Positions 12,607-24,219 of a stretch of DNA of 64,000 nucleotides are shown here, piece by piece. The DNA is from Mya arenaria (taxonomy: Eukaryota; Mollusca; Bivalvia; Myida; Myidae). The stretch covers positions 17,903,945-17,967,944 of the forward strand of contig NC_069129.1 of NCBI RefSeq assembly GCF_026914265.1, in the 5' to 3' direction. The notes below the pieces were generated by a model, which saw only the letters and a list, made by a program, of their open reading frames with translations, did no database searches and had not been told where the DNA came from. Made by a program: the position numbers and the translations under genes. Position 1 is the first letter of the stretch. Each line of letters begins with the position of its first letter.

Positions 12607-13452
12607 ACACATTTGTTTTGTGAAACACACATACATACTTCTAATGTATGATTTACATAGGTTAAAATTGATAAAGATAGATTGTAAAAAGCAAAATTAT
12701 TCAACCCTTTCTGCCCTAAGGGTGCTTAGCCGCCGAAGCGAAACCGGTAAACTCGATTTAATGTGTAAAACCTCAGGCTCAGAAATGCCGATCAAGCGTG
12801 TCGTACTAAAATCAACAAAACCAACAAAACCGGGTTTCCGTTTGTATCCAGGTTATCCACCAAGAATTCTTAAGGTAAGATCTTTAATTGATTAAAACCA
12901 CATTGAAAAAACATAAAATGTCTAAGAAGTTTTACTAAAATTCTTGTCTGAATAATAATTAAGTCAAGAAGCAATATATTTTCGCGTCTTGGTCTGTCAA
13001 TTTCAAGATTCGCCAACTTCGGGAAAACAGGTTCTTTGTCAAAAGAAAACCTGACCACTCAATTTTTAATATAATGATACAGTCCACTCTATGTGAAACC
13101 CCTCAACCGCGTTAACTTAAAGGGCTTTATTCGTTAAACACATATATACGTTGAGTTTGGCTGAATTGACCTGACACCATCACCATTTCATCCATAATGT
13201 TCAAAACTTGATTGGTTGGAAAGCTTTTGTATCTCCCCTCAATGGGCGACTAGTCTTGTCTTGTCCTGTGAATTGGTTCTAGTTTGACTATCGATAATCA
13301 GTTCCACTCAAGTAACTGATTACTTATAGTAAAATCAGATTTTGACAAGACCTTTATTGTAGTTTTGTTTTTGTGCAATAACTCGTAATCCTTAACTATG
13401 CTTAAGGTATGTGTATATTTGAAGTTATTTAGTGTTGTTGTTGCTTTCTTTG
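12607..13452. other. gene-free stretch with one weak exon-like segment
   Basis: A frame ending at about 12871 (basic, Pro-rich, '..KPGFRLYPGYPPRILK') runs into AAG|GTAAGA, a plausible 5' splice site. No partner exon with matching phase was found, so I do not call a gene. Confidence 0.3.
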
Positions 13453-13815
13453 TTAAAGCTGCCCTCTCACAGATTTACTGCTCTGATAATTCTTTGATTT
13501 TTTGTCTTGGAGCGAGCCATTTTGGGCGTAAATATGTGCAAACCAGTGATCTAAGACTGCTGACAAAAGATCAGATTGCAGATTTTCATACTTCTGTTTG
13601 AAAATTAATGTTTTATGGCTAAAAGTATTTCTAACGTTTTAAGAAAAATGCATAAACACCAATGTTTTTAACTTTAATATGAAAATCTGCGATCTGAATT
13701 TTGTCACAAGTCTTATAACACTGGTTCCGATGCATTTTCGAAAAAATGTGCACAATCCAAGACAAAAAATAAAAAAAGTTGTCAAAACGTTCAATCTGTG
13801 AGAGTGCAGCTTTAA
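13453..13815. mobile_element. TTAA-flanked MITE, 'GCTGCACTCTCACAG' family, copy 1
   Basis: A 363-bp palindromic element. It starts TTAAAGCTGCCCTCTCACAG and ends CTGTGAGAGTGCAGCTTTAA, with TTAA at both edges. Both halves carry matching 'AGACAAAAAATAAAAAA' and 'GATCTGAATTTTGTCA' stretches in inverted order. Another full copy is at 26946-27321 and a truncated one at 46049-46313. Confidence 0.88.
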
Positions 13816-14889
13816 CAATAACAACTGAACACTTCAGAGTGTATAAATGAACTCAGAGGAGAAAATTGGCAGACATTAATTAAATGCAAATAATGAGAGG
13901 AAAGAAGAAAAACAACTCTCCGGTTAATCCTCAATTATGATAAAATTCAATCATTGGTCGATTTCAGGCCCAACCAATCAATATTCGATTATAATTGATC
14001 ATCGGAAGATCACTATTTGATACCTTTCTTTAATTATCCAAATATAATAGAGAGCCTTGTGAAGTTATCCAGAGAAAACCAAATCACTTACAAAAAAAAG
14101 GGTTAAGTTTATGAATATGTTTTAATTTTAGATAGTTTTCACTGACTTAAAATGACAATAAATGTTGTCCTTTTTCTTAACTTAAAAAAATATATTTCAG
14201 CAATGAAGTATTTGCTTGGCTGAACAACATTCAGGATGCTGAATTTACACTGGCGGAGGCTGCGGTCCAAGTATAGAATATTTTCACACCAATCATCTAT
14301 AATCATATGTGGTTAAAAATATAAATAATTATGTAAATATATGTTTGAAATATGTGGATAAAAATGGATAAAATACTATGTACAATCATGTCCATACACA
14401 ATATTATGTGTTCAGAACTATTTATTATTATCATGAAATTGTTATGGAGGAATTTGGGTGATGTGGTTGTAGTGGAATAAGTGTTGACCTCCCACTTAAA
14501 AGGATGTGGGTCAGTGATTTTTTTGGAATTATTTTTATCGCCTTTGCCTTGCAAATTTGGAAAAAAAGTCGACTTCGGGAAAAATACTAAATCTGGCCAA
14601 AATAGTTATATAATGGCAAATATACATGTTTTCACTTTTTTATGCATATATTATGCTGATAAAGAGATACGCTTTTTTACTCATTGAGAACAGAATGTGC
14701 ACCCTCTTGCCTTCAAAGAATTAAATGCTTAAGATGATCAAATATTTCATTGCTTCTAATTAAAACTTTTAATATGATTATGGATCTGAGAAACTTTACA
14801 TATTTTGTAGTTGAAACCTAATATTATTTCAAATTTCTAACATCTTCTATGAAATTCATAATGCTTTAATTATTCACTTCCGGATTCAA
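13816..14889. other. gene-free stretch upstream of the GH31 gene
   Basis: No gene called. A 70-bp segment at about 14202-14275 follows TATATTTCAG and reads NEVFAWLNNIQDAEFTLAEA before a stop. It could be an orphan terminal exon, but nothing upstream joins it in phase. Confidence 0.35.
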
Positions 14890-15219
14890 TATGTCCTTTT
14901 GTCCCTCAGCACCCTGTCCCTTTTCTGTAGCACCCTGTCCCTTTTCTGTAGCACCCTGTCCCTTTTCTGTAGCACCCTGTCCCTTTTCTGTAGCACCCTG
15001 TCCCTTTTCTGTAGCACCCTGTCCCTTTTCTGTAGCACCCTGTCCCTTTTCTGTAGCACCCTGTCCCTTTTCTGTAGCACCCTGTCCCTTTTCTGTAGCA
15101 CCCTGTCCCTTTTCTGCAGAACCCTGTCCCTTTTCTGCAGCACCCTGTCCCTTTTCTGTAGCACCATGTCCTTTTTCTGCAGCACCCTGTCCTTTTTCTG
15201 CAGCACCCTGTCCTTTTTA
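14890..15219. repeat. 21-bp minisatellite
   Basis: About 15 near-perfect units of GCACCCTGTCCCTTTTCTGTA, with variants (TGCAG for TGTAG, CCTTTTT for CCCTTTT) concentrated at the 3' end. The period is divisible by three, so long frames appear on both strands (SVAPCPF or LQKRDRV repeats). These are artefacts of the repeat. The array ends about 55 bp before the splice acceptor of the GH31 coding exon. Confidence 0.95.
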
Positions 15220-15317
15220 AAACCAGGCTAAAAGCCTTTAAACCTTTAATAACTTGAGAGAACTTTGTTTCCAGATATCCATGGATACAGCTGCTGAAAT
15301 CTTGGCGTTGCTGGCTG

Positions 15318-17805
15318 ATGATTGTGTTCACCGCTGTGCTGTTATTTTATGCGTGTGCCTCGTATGGCCAGTCACCAAACATGTTTCAGGCACTACAGAC
15401 CATCTCAATGGTCTGGGTCGGGGATATCGAGTTTGACTTCCTCACAGGGCTTTATTTTCTGAAACAAGGTAAAGATGTGTACCTGAGAGGCTCCATGCCG
15501 GACGCCCAACAGATGGATGGAAGGCCTGTCCACTGTGGAGACTACAACAAAAGTCATCATCTCTGCGCCTCATGGATTCCGAAGGTTAAACTCGAAGTAG
15601 AACTTCACACCGATGAACATGCTGTGTGCCATACATTGACCTGGTCTGCAGGGTATGATAACTACAAACCACACACTTGCTTTTCAATGTCGGACACAAA
15701 CTGGTATGGTGGATCATTGTTTTCGGATCAGAAATGGCCTCTGAACAAAGTAGACTTACCTTTTCAAGCTTATAGAACCAGGAATCTTGAGAATAGTGTA
15801 AGTGGTGAAAATTTGGTGGGAAATGTATTAGACTGGTTTTGGATTAACTCACACGGGGTTGCTGTGATTGTGGACAGTAGTTACCCTTTGCATGTAAGCA
15901 TAAACCAGCCTGATAAACTTCTATGTTTCTATTCACAGTCAGATTATATGAGTGTTTTGCAGTATAAAGTTTGTAAAGCTGGCAATCTGAAAAAAATCCA
16001 TAGATATGTGTTGAGTAAATTCGTTCATTTACCGATGCAGCTTCCGAAAGATGAGGTCTTCCAGAAACCTATATGGTCCACATACCCAATGTATAAAAAC
16101 TCAGTGAATCAAGAGAATCTTCTGACATTTTCCAAAGATGTAATGGACAAGGAGCTTGAAAGAGGTGTCATGGATATCCATGATGTCGCCCTATCTCTTT
16201 TTAACAGTGATCCTTTCGCTAGGACAAAGTTTATGAATTCTCATCAGTCTTTAATGTATGTGAGGGATTATGGTTTTGAAACTTTCCTTTCAGTGTCACC
16301 TTTTGTAAACGTATCAATGAAGACTTTCAATGAGTCCGTATTTCTTAAAGACTCCTACAACAATCCGATAGTGCTTGATTACCACGGAATAAAGACCTAT
16401 GTGATTGACTTACTTTCAGAACATACTTATAATTGGTTCGTAGAGCAGTTGAAGGGTATACTCGTTCAGTTTGGACTTGATGGATATCATTTAACTGGAG
16501 GCGAAATGGAATACTTAGAATTTAATGTGGAAAAACATTTTAAGACCAATAATATCAATATAGAATTATATGCAAAGAGATACAGTAGCATTGCTCAGAA
16601 GTTTTATACTAAAACAATTTCATCTTTCGCTGTTCAAAGCCAAAGAAGTGCAGTGATAGTTCAAATATCTAGTAATGTGTCGTCATGGACAAGTAAAGGT
16701 GGAATTAACTCTGTCATTCCCTCAGTATTAACTTTAGGTATTTTGGGGTACCCTTATGTGATACCAAACATTGTGGGAGGGCCTGGGGTTTATAAAACCA
16801 ACTCATCGAGCTCAGAGGGTAATCTCGGTGTTCCAGACAGGGAGTTATACATACGTTGGCTGTCTCTGGCTGCATACATGCCATGTATGGCGTTCTCGTT
16901 TCCACCATGGATGTACAGTGAGGAGGTGATGCAGATTGCCAAGAAGTTCATTGATGTTCATAAGAATGTTGTGGCTCCTCATGTTATCAAAGCTGCCAGG
17001 GAGTATGAGTCCACTGGTGAGTGAATACTTGCACACTAAGACTTTACAAGAGTCATACATTATTAAAGAAATGTACAAATGTATATGCTTACAGAATAAT
17101 GTATATGCTTACAGAATAACTCCTGGGGCATTATACATGTATATTAGCCTTTTTATATTATTGGGTACTGGGTGAATTACGGTATGTATTTAAGGGATTG
17201 AAAGATATTGATAAGATCAGAAGCACATTGAGTACAATTTTCCCATCTGGATTATGTGGCCACCTGTTATAAGCAGCCACTTTGACCTTTTCCCAAAGGT
17301 GGCCGCTTAACACAGGTTTAACTGTATTTTCAAAACCTACATACAAAATGTAGATGTTTTTTAATTATACATGTCTTGTCAAGACAGCCACCTGTGTGTG
17401 ACATGTATGATGATGTTCAACCATCATTGCCAATTACAATTTTGATAAATATACAACAATAATTGTTACATGATAAAAAAATAACAGGTATATGTACCTG
17501 AACATTTGGTGCAACAGTAATGAATATAGACCTTCATTCTTTCAGGTGCCCCAGTGATAAGGCCACTATGGTGGTCAGACCCGATAGACCCAGGGCTGCA
17601 GACCGTTGATGATCAGTTCACAGTTGGTGACGACTTGCTAGTCGCACCTGTGCTGTCCTTGGGGCAAACCCATCGGGATGTTCTGCTGCCGCATGGGCGT
17701 TGGCGAGATGAGCTCTCTGGGAAGGAGGTGGAAGGGAAAACCATGCTGCAAGGAGTTCACGTGCCGCTTGGCCAGATAGCTACATACACACGTGTCAAAA
17801 CTTAA
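15318..17805 (+). CDS. GH31 glycosidase-like protein, MYORG type, probable pseudoenzyme
   Basis: Two coding exons, 15318-17016 and 17546-17805. The donor is ACTG|GTGAGT and the acceptor TTTCAG|GTGCC, with phase 1 on both sides, giving 652 residues. The product resembles metazoan myogenesis-regulating glycosidase, a membrane or secretory-pathway GH31 enzyme. Residues 1-17 (MIVFTAVLLFYACASYG) are a signal peptide or anchor. The frame stays open upstream to an acceptor at 15274, so a longer type II anchor is possible. Family landmarks include WYGG (about 130), WFWINSHGVAV (about 173-183), LGYPYVIPN (about 476-484), RELYIRW and the C-terminal RPLWW..DP...DDQF.VGDDLLVAPV. The usual FDAGE nucleophile motif reads LTGGE, with Thr393 for Asp. 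The acid/base segment ISSNVSSW (450-457) has no Asp, and the usual PDM.GG reads PNIVGG (Asn484). Fold retained, hydrolysis probably lost. Confidence 0.88.
17210..17345. repeat. short imperfect inverted repeat in the GH31 intron
   Basis: TGGCCACCTGTTATAAGC and, about 60 bp on, GGTGGCCGCTTAACACAGGT form a loose inverted pair of the small molluscan fold-back type. It lies inside the 17017-17545 intron. I see no clean target duplication. Confidence 0.35.
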
Positions 17806-18139
17806 GTGTCAGTACTTCATGTTTGTGTTTTATAATGTTCACTGACAGTCATATGTTAGATAGATGCATTTACCCTTTTATCTGTTTCAAAACTTGTCAG
17901 CTTGTTGTATGGCGTTATTGTGATCTTTGGCTCAAATATTAATCAAACTTTGTTTAAAACTCATTATTCCATTATAGATACTTACAAACTTAAATATCAT
18001 CCGCTAATTTGTAGTTTATTCTCTAAGTAATGCTAATATTTTGATAAGTTTGATTTTCATGCGAAGAAAGAAGTGTTTCTCTTGTCATCTGTTAGAATTG
18101 ATGATTGAACAAATATGTGTCAGATAAGCAATGATTATT
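17806..18139. other. 3' flank of the GH31 gene
   Basis: AT-rich non-coding sequence after the stop at 17805. It presumably includes the 3' UTR, but I see no strong AATAAA to fix its end. Confidence 0.35.
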
Positions 18140-20205
18140 CGTGTTGAGAATTTTCAACCAGGTTTTCAACGAAAACCGGGTTGTTAGAATGAGGTGGTCG
18201 TTGGGTGGACGGGCGGGCGGGCGTCAAACATTGGTTTCTGTTAAATAACTTTAGTTAGCATTGATAGATATTGATGAAACTTGGTGTGTAGGTAGCTTAT
18301 GGGAAGAGCTAGCTTGGGATTGCTTTTGAGGGGGTGGGGCTAAGGTCAAGGTCACTGTTACTAAAATAGAAAAATGGTTTCTGCCCAATAACTTTAGTTA
18401 GCATTGATAGATATTGACGAAACTTGGTGTCTAAATTGCTTATGTGAAGAGTTAGCTTGGGAATGCTTTTGAGTGGGGATTGGCTAAGGTCAAGATCACT
18501 ATTACTTAAAATAAAAAATGGTCAAGGTCACTGTTGCTTAAAATAGAAAAATGGTTTCTGCCCAATAACTTTAGTTAGCATTGACAGATATTGATAAAAC
18601 TTGGTGTGTAGGTAGCTTATGTGAAGAGCTAGCTTGGGATTGCTTTTGAGGGGGTGGGGCTAAGGCCAAGGTCGCCTGTTACTAAAAATAGAAAAATGGT
18701 TTCTGCCCAATAACTTAAGTTAGGATTGATAGATATTGACGAAAGTTGGTGTGTTGGTAGCTTATGTGAAGAGAAAGCTTTGGATTGCTATTGAGTGGGG
18801 AGGGGCTAAGGTCAAGGTCACTGTAACTTAAAATAGAAAAATGGTTTCTGCCCAATAACTTTAGCTAGCATTGACCAATATTGATGAAACTTGGTGTGTA
18901 AGTTGCTTATGTGAAGAGCTAGCTTGGGATTGCTTTTGAGTGGGGAGGGGCTAAGGTCAAGGTCACTGTTACTAAAAATAGAAAAATGGTTTCTGCCCAA
19001 TAACTTTAGTTAGGATTGACAGATACTGATGAAACTTGGTGTGTAGGTAGCATGTGAAGAGCTAGCTTGGGATTGCTTTTGAGTGGTGAGGGGCTAAGGT
19101 CAAGGTCACTGTACTAAAAATTTAAAAATGGTGTCCGCCCAATAACTTTAGTTAGCATTGATGGATATTGATAAAACTTGGTGTGTAGGTAGCTTATGTA
19201 CAGAGCTAGCTTGGGATTGCTTTTGAGGGGGGTGGAGCTAAGGTCAAGGTCACTGTTCAGGGCTTTTTCTGCCCATTTTGGGAAAAAGACCCTAGACATT
19301 TTGGGAAATTTTGCGTCGTGAAAATGGGGAAATTGGGAAATTTTACAGTGAAGAGAAAAAGGTGTCTAGTCTCCTGTGAATTAGGAAATGATTTAATATT
19401 AGTTTTATTTTCCCTTTAAAAGACCCACATTGGCTGAAATATCAATCCTTGGGGTGTAAATATCTATTGCAATAAATCATGACAGATAATATTTCATATC
19501 TCTGAATGTGATGAAAATAAATGATTTCTGAGTTCAATTACCAAAAGAACTTCACATCACATAATTTATTAGGATGTTGAAAATGAACCAGTACAGGTAA
19601 AAATAATTTCTAAAAATATATATATATATATATATATTTTTTTTTTTTTGGATTGGGATTTTTTTCTGAAGATTGGGAAAAATATCTTATATTTTGCTTT
19701 GGTAATGGGTCCGATAGTCGGACCCGTGGGTACTATAGAAAAAGCCCTGCTGTTACTAAAATAGAAAAATGGTTTCTGCCCAATAACTTTAGTTAGGATT
19801 GATAGATATTGACGAATTTTGTTTGTAGGTACTAGTAGCTTATGTGAAGAGCAAGCTTGGAATTTCTTTTGAGGGGGGTGGGGTCAAGGTCACTATTACT
19901 GAAAATAGAAAAATGGTTTCTGCCGAATAACTTTAGTTAGCATTGACAGATATTGATGAAACATAGAGCGAAGGTAGCTTATGTGATGAGCTAGCTTGGG
20001 AGGTGGGGTCAAGGTCACTGTTCCTAAAAATAGAAAAATGTTTTTTTGCCCAACAACTTAGTTAGAATTGATGGATAGTGATGAATCTTAGTGTGAATAT
20101 AGCGTATATGAAGCTGCAGATTGAACTTGCTCATACAAGAAATTAATTAGCTATAATTTCTGATTGCCCATAACAAAAACCTGGTTTCGTCGCATTGCGG
20201 CGCTT
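18140..20205. repeat. about 145-bp satellite-like element, split by a MITE
   Basis: It opens with AACCAGGTTTTCAACGAAAA and (GGGC)n, followed by about ten units of roughly 145 bp ('ggtttctgcccaataacttt', 'gatattgatgaaacttggtg', 'ctagcttgggattgcttttg', 'gctaaggtcaaggtcactgt'). It closes with AAAACCTGGTTTCGTCGCATTGCGG-like text complementary to the opening. So it is a bounded element with inverted ends and an internal tandem array. The seventh/eighth unit boundary is broken by the MITE at 19258-19749. Units 1-3 are more alike than units 8-10. Confidence 0.85.
19258..19749. mobile_element. MITE, 'CAGGGCTTTTTCT' family with 5-bp duplication, copy 1
   Basis: Terminal inverted repeat CAGGGCTTTTTCT / AGAAAAAGCCCTG, 492 bp. 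It is flanked by CTGTT on both sides, and removing one copy restores the satellite unit (GTCACTGTTACTAAA). This copy keeps a (TA)n run and a GGGTCCGATAGTCGGACCC hairpin that the copy at 48123-48478 lacks. The shared parts are nearly identical over more than 200 bp, so the family moved recently. Confidence 0.92.
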
Positions 20206-20483
20206 CTAGTTTTATTTAGATTAATTTTGCTATTTGTACATTGTAGAATTATAGACAATCATCAAAGGTTGTGATCGCTTGGGTAATTGTAGTTCTAGCA
20301 CACAGGGCAATAAGGTAATAACTCCATACACAAAAGAAGTTGAGTCTGTCTTGTGCTTAGACCCTGAATTTTTGATTTTCATTTTCATTCATAATTGTTT
20401 ATGTCATTTTCTATCTTAAGTCTTTTTCCTAAATGTGTGACTGTCTTGCTGGAGAATTTCTGAAAAACTTCCATTGACTGAAC

Positions 20484-21050
20484 TAAAAATGCATACTTTT
20501 ATGCTTAACTGAAATGCATACTTTTATGCTTTAATAACTTAAAGATGCACTCTTACTCCCACATAAGATTTACAACAATTAATAAAAATGTTTTAATATT
20601 CCAAAAAGGATGAATAAATATCGAAAACAATGGTTCTAATAAAGGATAACTAGTTTAACTTGAAAGAAATGAGCATAAAACATGGTATTTCTACCTTAGA
20701 AGACTATAGTAGATCACAGTAAATCTTTTAGCACTCACCAATCATTTAATATTTTTTGCAATTTCAGCTATTAAATACACAGTTACACTCTTGTTATCAG
20801 TAATTTATATTTTCCATAATTGCATTATTTAGTAAGTAGTTTAAGGTTTATCAGCCAAATTTATGATTGTTATACATGCATATGTATTAATTTTGAATAA
20901 GAGTGTCACTTTAAAATGCATACTTTTATGCCTGAAAATGCATACTACATGTGTATTATGCTTTTAATAACTGAAAATGCATACTTTTGTACTTCATAAC
21001 TGAAATGCATACTTTTATGCTTAACTAAAAATGCATACTTTTATGTAAAA
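20484..21050. repeat. about 25-bp tandem repeat, split by a MITE
   Basis: Repeated AACTGAAATGCATACTTTTA-type units lie at 20484-20538 and again at 20915-21050. They were separated by insertion of the TTAA-flanked MITE at 20539-20914. Confidence 0.8.
20539..20914 (+). mobile_element. TTAA-flanked MITE, 'GATGCACTCTTAC' family, copy 2
   Basis: Same ends and interior as the copy at 7110-7485, with TTAA at both edges, inserted into the ATGCATACTTTTATG array. The length is also 376 bp, with scattered substitutions. Confidence 0.9.
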
Positions 21051-21263
21051 ATCACTTAATCTTTTCTTTCAAATTGAGTATGAAAATGTTAAGAAATCAA
21101 CTTAAGTTAGGAATTACCTTAAGTTGTTGTATGAATACTGCCCAAGGTATATTTACTGTTCAATTTATTTTGTATGACTTTTTTGCACTGTATAAATACT
21201 TTTATCACATTCAGGTTCTGTTGTATTTTAATGTATTCTAAATGTGCACATTATTATTGTTTT

Positions 21264-22050
21264 TAGCTCGACTATTCGAAGAATAAGGAGAGCTATACTA
21301 CTCACCCAAGCGTCGGCGGTGGTGTCGGCTTCAGCGTCACACCTTGGTTAAGGTTTTGCGTGCAAGCACACATAGGTTAATATCTCAGCAACTACTTGAG
21401 GTTTTGCATTGAGACTTTATACAATGATACTCAACCATCCAACCTACTTAATTAACCAAGTTAGATAACTCTTGTTTGCATTTAATGCAAATAATAGGCC
21501 TTTATTATTTGACTTAGAAATTCTGGTTACGGTTTTGCGTGCAAGCATACTTAGGTTAATATCTCAGCAACTACTTGAAGTATTGCATTGAGACTTTATA
21601 CAATGATTCTCAACCATCCAACCTACTTATTTAGATAGTTAAATAGTTAGATAACTCTAGTTTGCATTTAATGCAAATAATTGCCCTTTATTATTCGACT
21701 TAGAAATTCTTGAAAAGATCTTGCATGTTAGCACACAAAGGATAATATCTCAGCAACTACTTGATGTATTGCTTTGAGAGTTATACAATGGTATTCAACC
21801 ACCCAACCTACTTGAATAACCAAGTTAGGTAACTGTATATTGCAAATAATGGCCCTCTATTATTAGACTTAGAAATTCTGGTTAAAATTTTGAGTGTAAC
21901 CACATTTATGTTAATATCTCAGAGCATCATGTATTGCATTGAAATCTAATCTAACAGTGATCAATGCATGTTTTGCCAAAACTTTTCAATCCTTACACTG
22001 AAAAGCGGTAGAATAGTCGAGCGCGCTGTCTCTGTGACAGCTCTTGTTAG
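21264..22050. repeat. bivalve element with about 180-bp internal repeats
   Basis: Bounded by TTTAGCTCGACTATTCGAAG at the left and the complementary AGAATAGTCGAGCGCGCTGT at the right. Inside are four units of about 180 bp ('ttttgcgtgcaagcacac.taggttaatatctcagcaactacttga'). A GTCGGCGGTGGTGTCGGCTT segment follows the left end. Non-coding. Confidence 0.8.
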
Positions 22051-22399
22051 CTTTGGAACATTACTCTCTTAGCATATTATAATATCAATTTTATTCTAAC
22101 CGTGTTGTCCAAATGTAGTCATTTTAAACAAAGTACAGCTGTGATAGTACTGGTACTCATGTAATGCAAAATTTTGAAAAATAGTTAGTGTATATGTATT
22201 GGTTTAAGCTTCTATATTAACTACTGTTTTACCAGTTATTCTTTGTGATACGATAATATTCTGTTCCAGTTTGTATGATTTACTTAAATGTCATTGTTGT
22301 TGTAATAATTCTGGCCTTAATTTAACTCTCTTTTTTTAAACCTCTTTTGTCCGATCATAATCAATATAAGACAATATGTGTATCAGATGAATGATTTGA

Positions 22400-22720
22400 G
22401 TTTAATAACCAGCCATGTCACCAAGGGCACATGCTCTGACTAAGGAAGCTTTTGTCCTATCATCACCAAACTTGGACAACATGTGTATGTGCAACTTGTC
22501 TCTGCTAGATTCAATATAATTATTTTGAGTTATGGCCCTTGAAATGAGTATTATTTCACAAATTTATGTTGTCCGCACTCTAACTGGTGATACGTTTGTC
22601 CATTCATCATCAGTCTTGGACAATATGATTGCGTTTGACTCAATATCACTGCCAGGTTTGAAAACAAGCACCAGTTACATCAGAGTTATGGCCCTTGAAT
22701 TTGATTAAATTACTTTTTAT
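22400..22720. repeat. degenerate tandem repeat ('gagttatggcccttgaa')
   Basis: Two decayed units of about 160-170 bp share a 'tcatcaccaaacttggacaa.atg' block and a 'gagttatggcccttgaa' block. Non-coding, of the same general class as the arrays at 23216 and 24225. Confidence 0.55.
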
Positions 22721-23215
22721 TTCAAAATCTTTTAATTTTGTTTTGTTTTGCAACAGTTTTCCATTTTTGCATGATCAAATATTGATTTTGAATAAATTCA
22801 TCTAGATGCAAATAGGCATAAAGGTTTCTACCATATGCATGAATATACCAACTTTTGATACTCCTACGCAACTTTTGTACTCAACTTTTGTACTTGTTTA
22901 GTTATTTTATTTTAATCTTTTTAACTACTTTGAAATCATTAACATTCGTGGGACATTAATGTTCGTGGTTTTCTTGGGTGGGGTGATCCATAAATTAGAG
23001 ATCCCACGAAATATTGTCCTTTTATTCACTTTTTCAATTGCATTGTAATGTACATACTATGATATGTACGTACATAGTATATTCTTTAGAGAGGTCGCAG
23101 TATACAGCGGTGTACAGCGTAAATACCGAACTCACAGTATATCTTACTATAATTGTTTTGTTAATATATTATATTTGCCTTTAACAAATAACAAAATAAA
23201 TCAATTCATTTTTTT

Positions 23216-23640
23216 AGCTCTACTGGCGAGCTTATGCGATGGTAATGTGTACGTAGTATGAGCATCCGTGCGTCTGTAAACAATTGCTTGTGAACATGAT
23301 ACAGTCTTCAGTTTTTATTGTATCTCGATGAAACTTGTACAGTATCTAGATATCCATTAGAGCTCGGTTCCTTTCGAAAACCAGCCAGATCCGCCCATGC
23401 ATGCCTAGATTATGGCCCTTGATAGTATAAAAAATGCTATTGTGTAAACAATTGGTTGTGAACACGATACAGTCTTTAGTTTTGATTATATCTCGATGAA
23501 ACTTGTACAGTATCTAGATATCCATTAAAGCTTGGTTCCTTTCGAAAACCAGCAAGATCCGCCCATGAATGCCTAGATTATGGGCCATGAAAGTTTTAAA
23601 GAAATGCTTTCTATTTTTAGCCAGGTCTGCATGAGCGAAT
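23216..23640. repeat. about 167-bp tandem repeat
   Basis: Two clear units begin 'tgtaaacaattg.ttgtgaaca.gatacagtctt.agtttt' at about 23275 and 23442, each with 'tatctagatatccatta.agct' and 'cctagattatggcc'. The left edge starts TTTTTAGCTCTACTGGCGAG, a molluscan element terminus. Confidence 0.7.
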
Positions 23641-23835
23641 TCTATTTTTAGCCAAGTTTACATGTATATGTTAATTCAAGTCTAGAGTTAAGGGAGACAA
23701 TTTGCAAGTCTAGGATTTTGAGAGAAAATTTGCTTTTTGCTTCTGCAGTTGATTTTGTGAATTACTCTGCCTTGTTCTTGTTGAAAGCCCAAAGGCCATT
23801 TTTTAGCTTTAAGTTCTGTAGTTTGCGCATTCATC

Positions 23836-24211
23836 TTAAAGTGACACTCTTATTCAAAAACAATACCTACACATGTTTAACAAACATCAATTGTGACTGA
23901 TAAACCTTTAACTACTTTCTAAATAATGCATATATGGAAAATAATAATTACTGATAACAATATTATAACCATGTATTTGATAGCTGAAAGCGCAAAAATA
24001 TTAAATGATTGGTGAATGCTAAAAGATTTACTGTGGTCTACTATAGTCTCATAAGGTAGAAATACCCTGTTTTATGCTCATTTCTTTGAAATTAAGCTGG
24101 GTATCCGTCATGAGAACCTTTGTTTTTGACATTTGTTAATCCTTTTTGGAATATTAAAACAATATTATTAATTGTGGTAAATCTAATCTGTGAGTAAGAG
24201 TGCATCTTTAA
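23836..24211 (-). mobile_element. TTAA-flanked MITE, 'GATGCACTCTTAC' family, copy 3
   Basis: Inverted relative to the copies at 7110 and 20539. It starts TTAAAGTGACACTCTTATTC and ends GTAAGAGTGCATCTTTAA, with TTAA at both edges, 376 bp. Confidence 0.88.
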
Positions 24212-24219
24212 CAAAATTG

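Noticed and set aside
12725-12871. Possible exon ending PPRILK|GTAAGA
   Set aside because: Only a donor-like site supports it. Phase does not match the orphan segment at 14202.
14202-14275. Possible orphan exon reading NEVFAWLNNIQDAEFTLAEA
   Set aside because: It has a good acceptor and a stop, but no in-phase upstream exon was found and the peptide is not recognised. Left as a note only.
14886-15331. Long open frames on both strands (about 106-141 residues)
   Set aside because: They are translations of the 21-bp minisatellite. The period is a multiple of three, so the frames stay open without selection.
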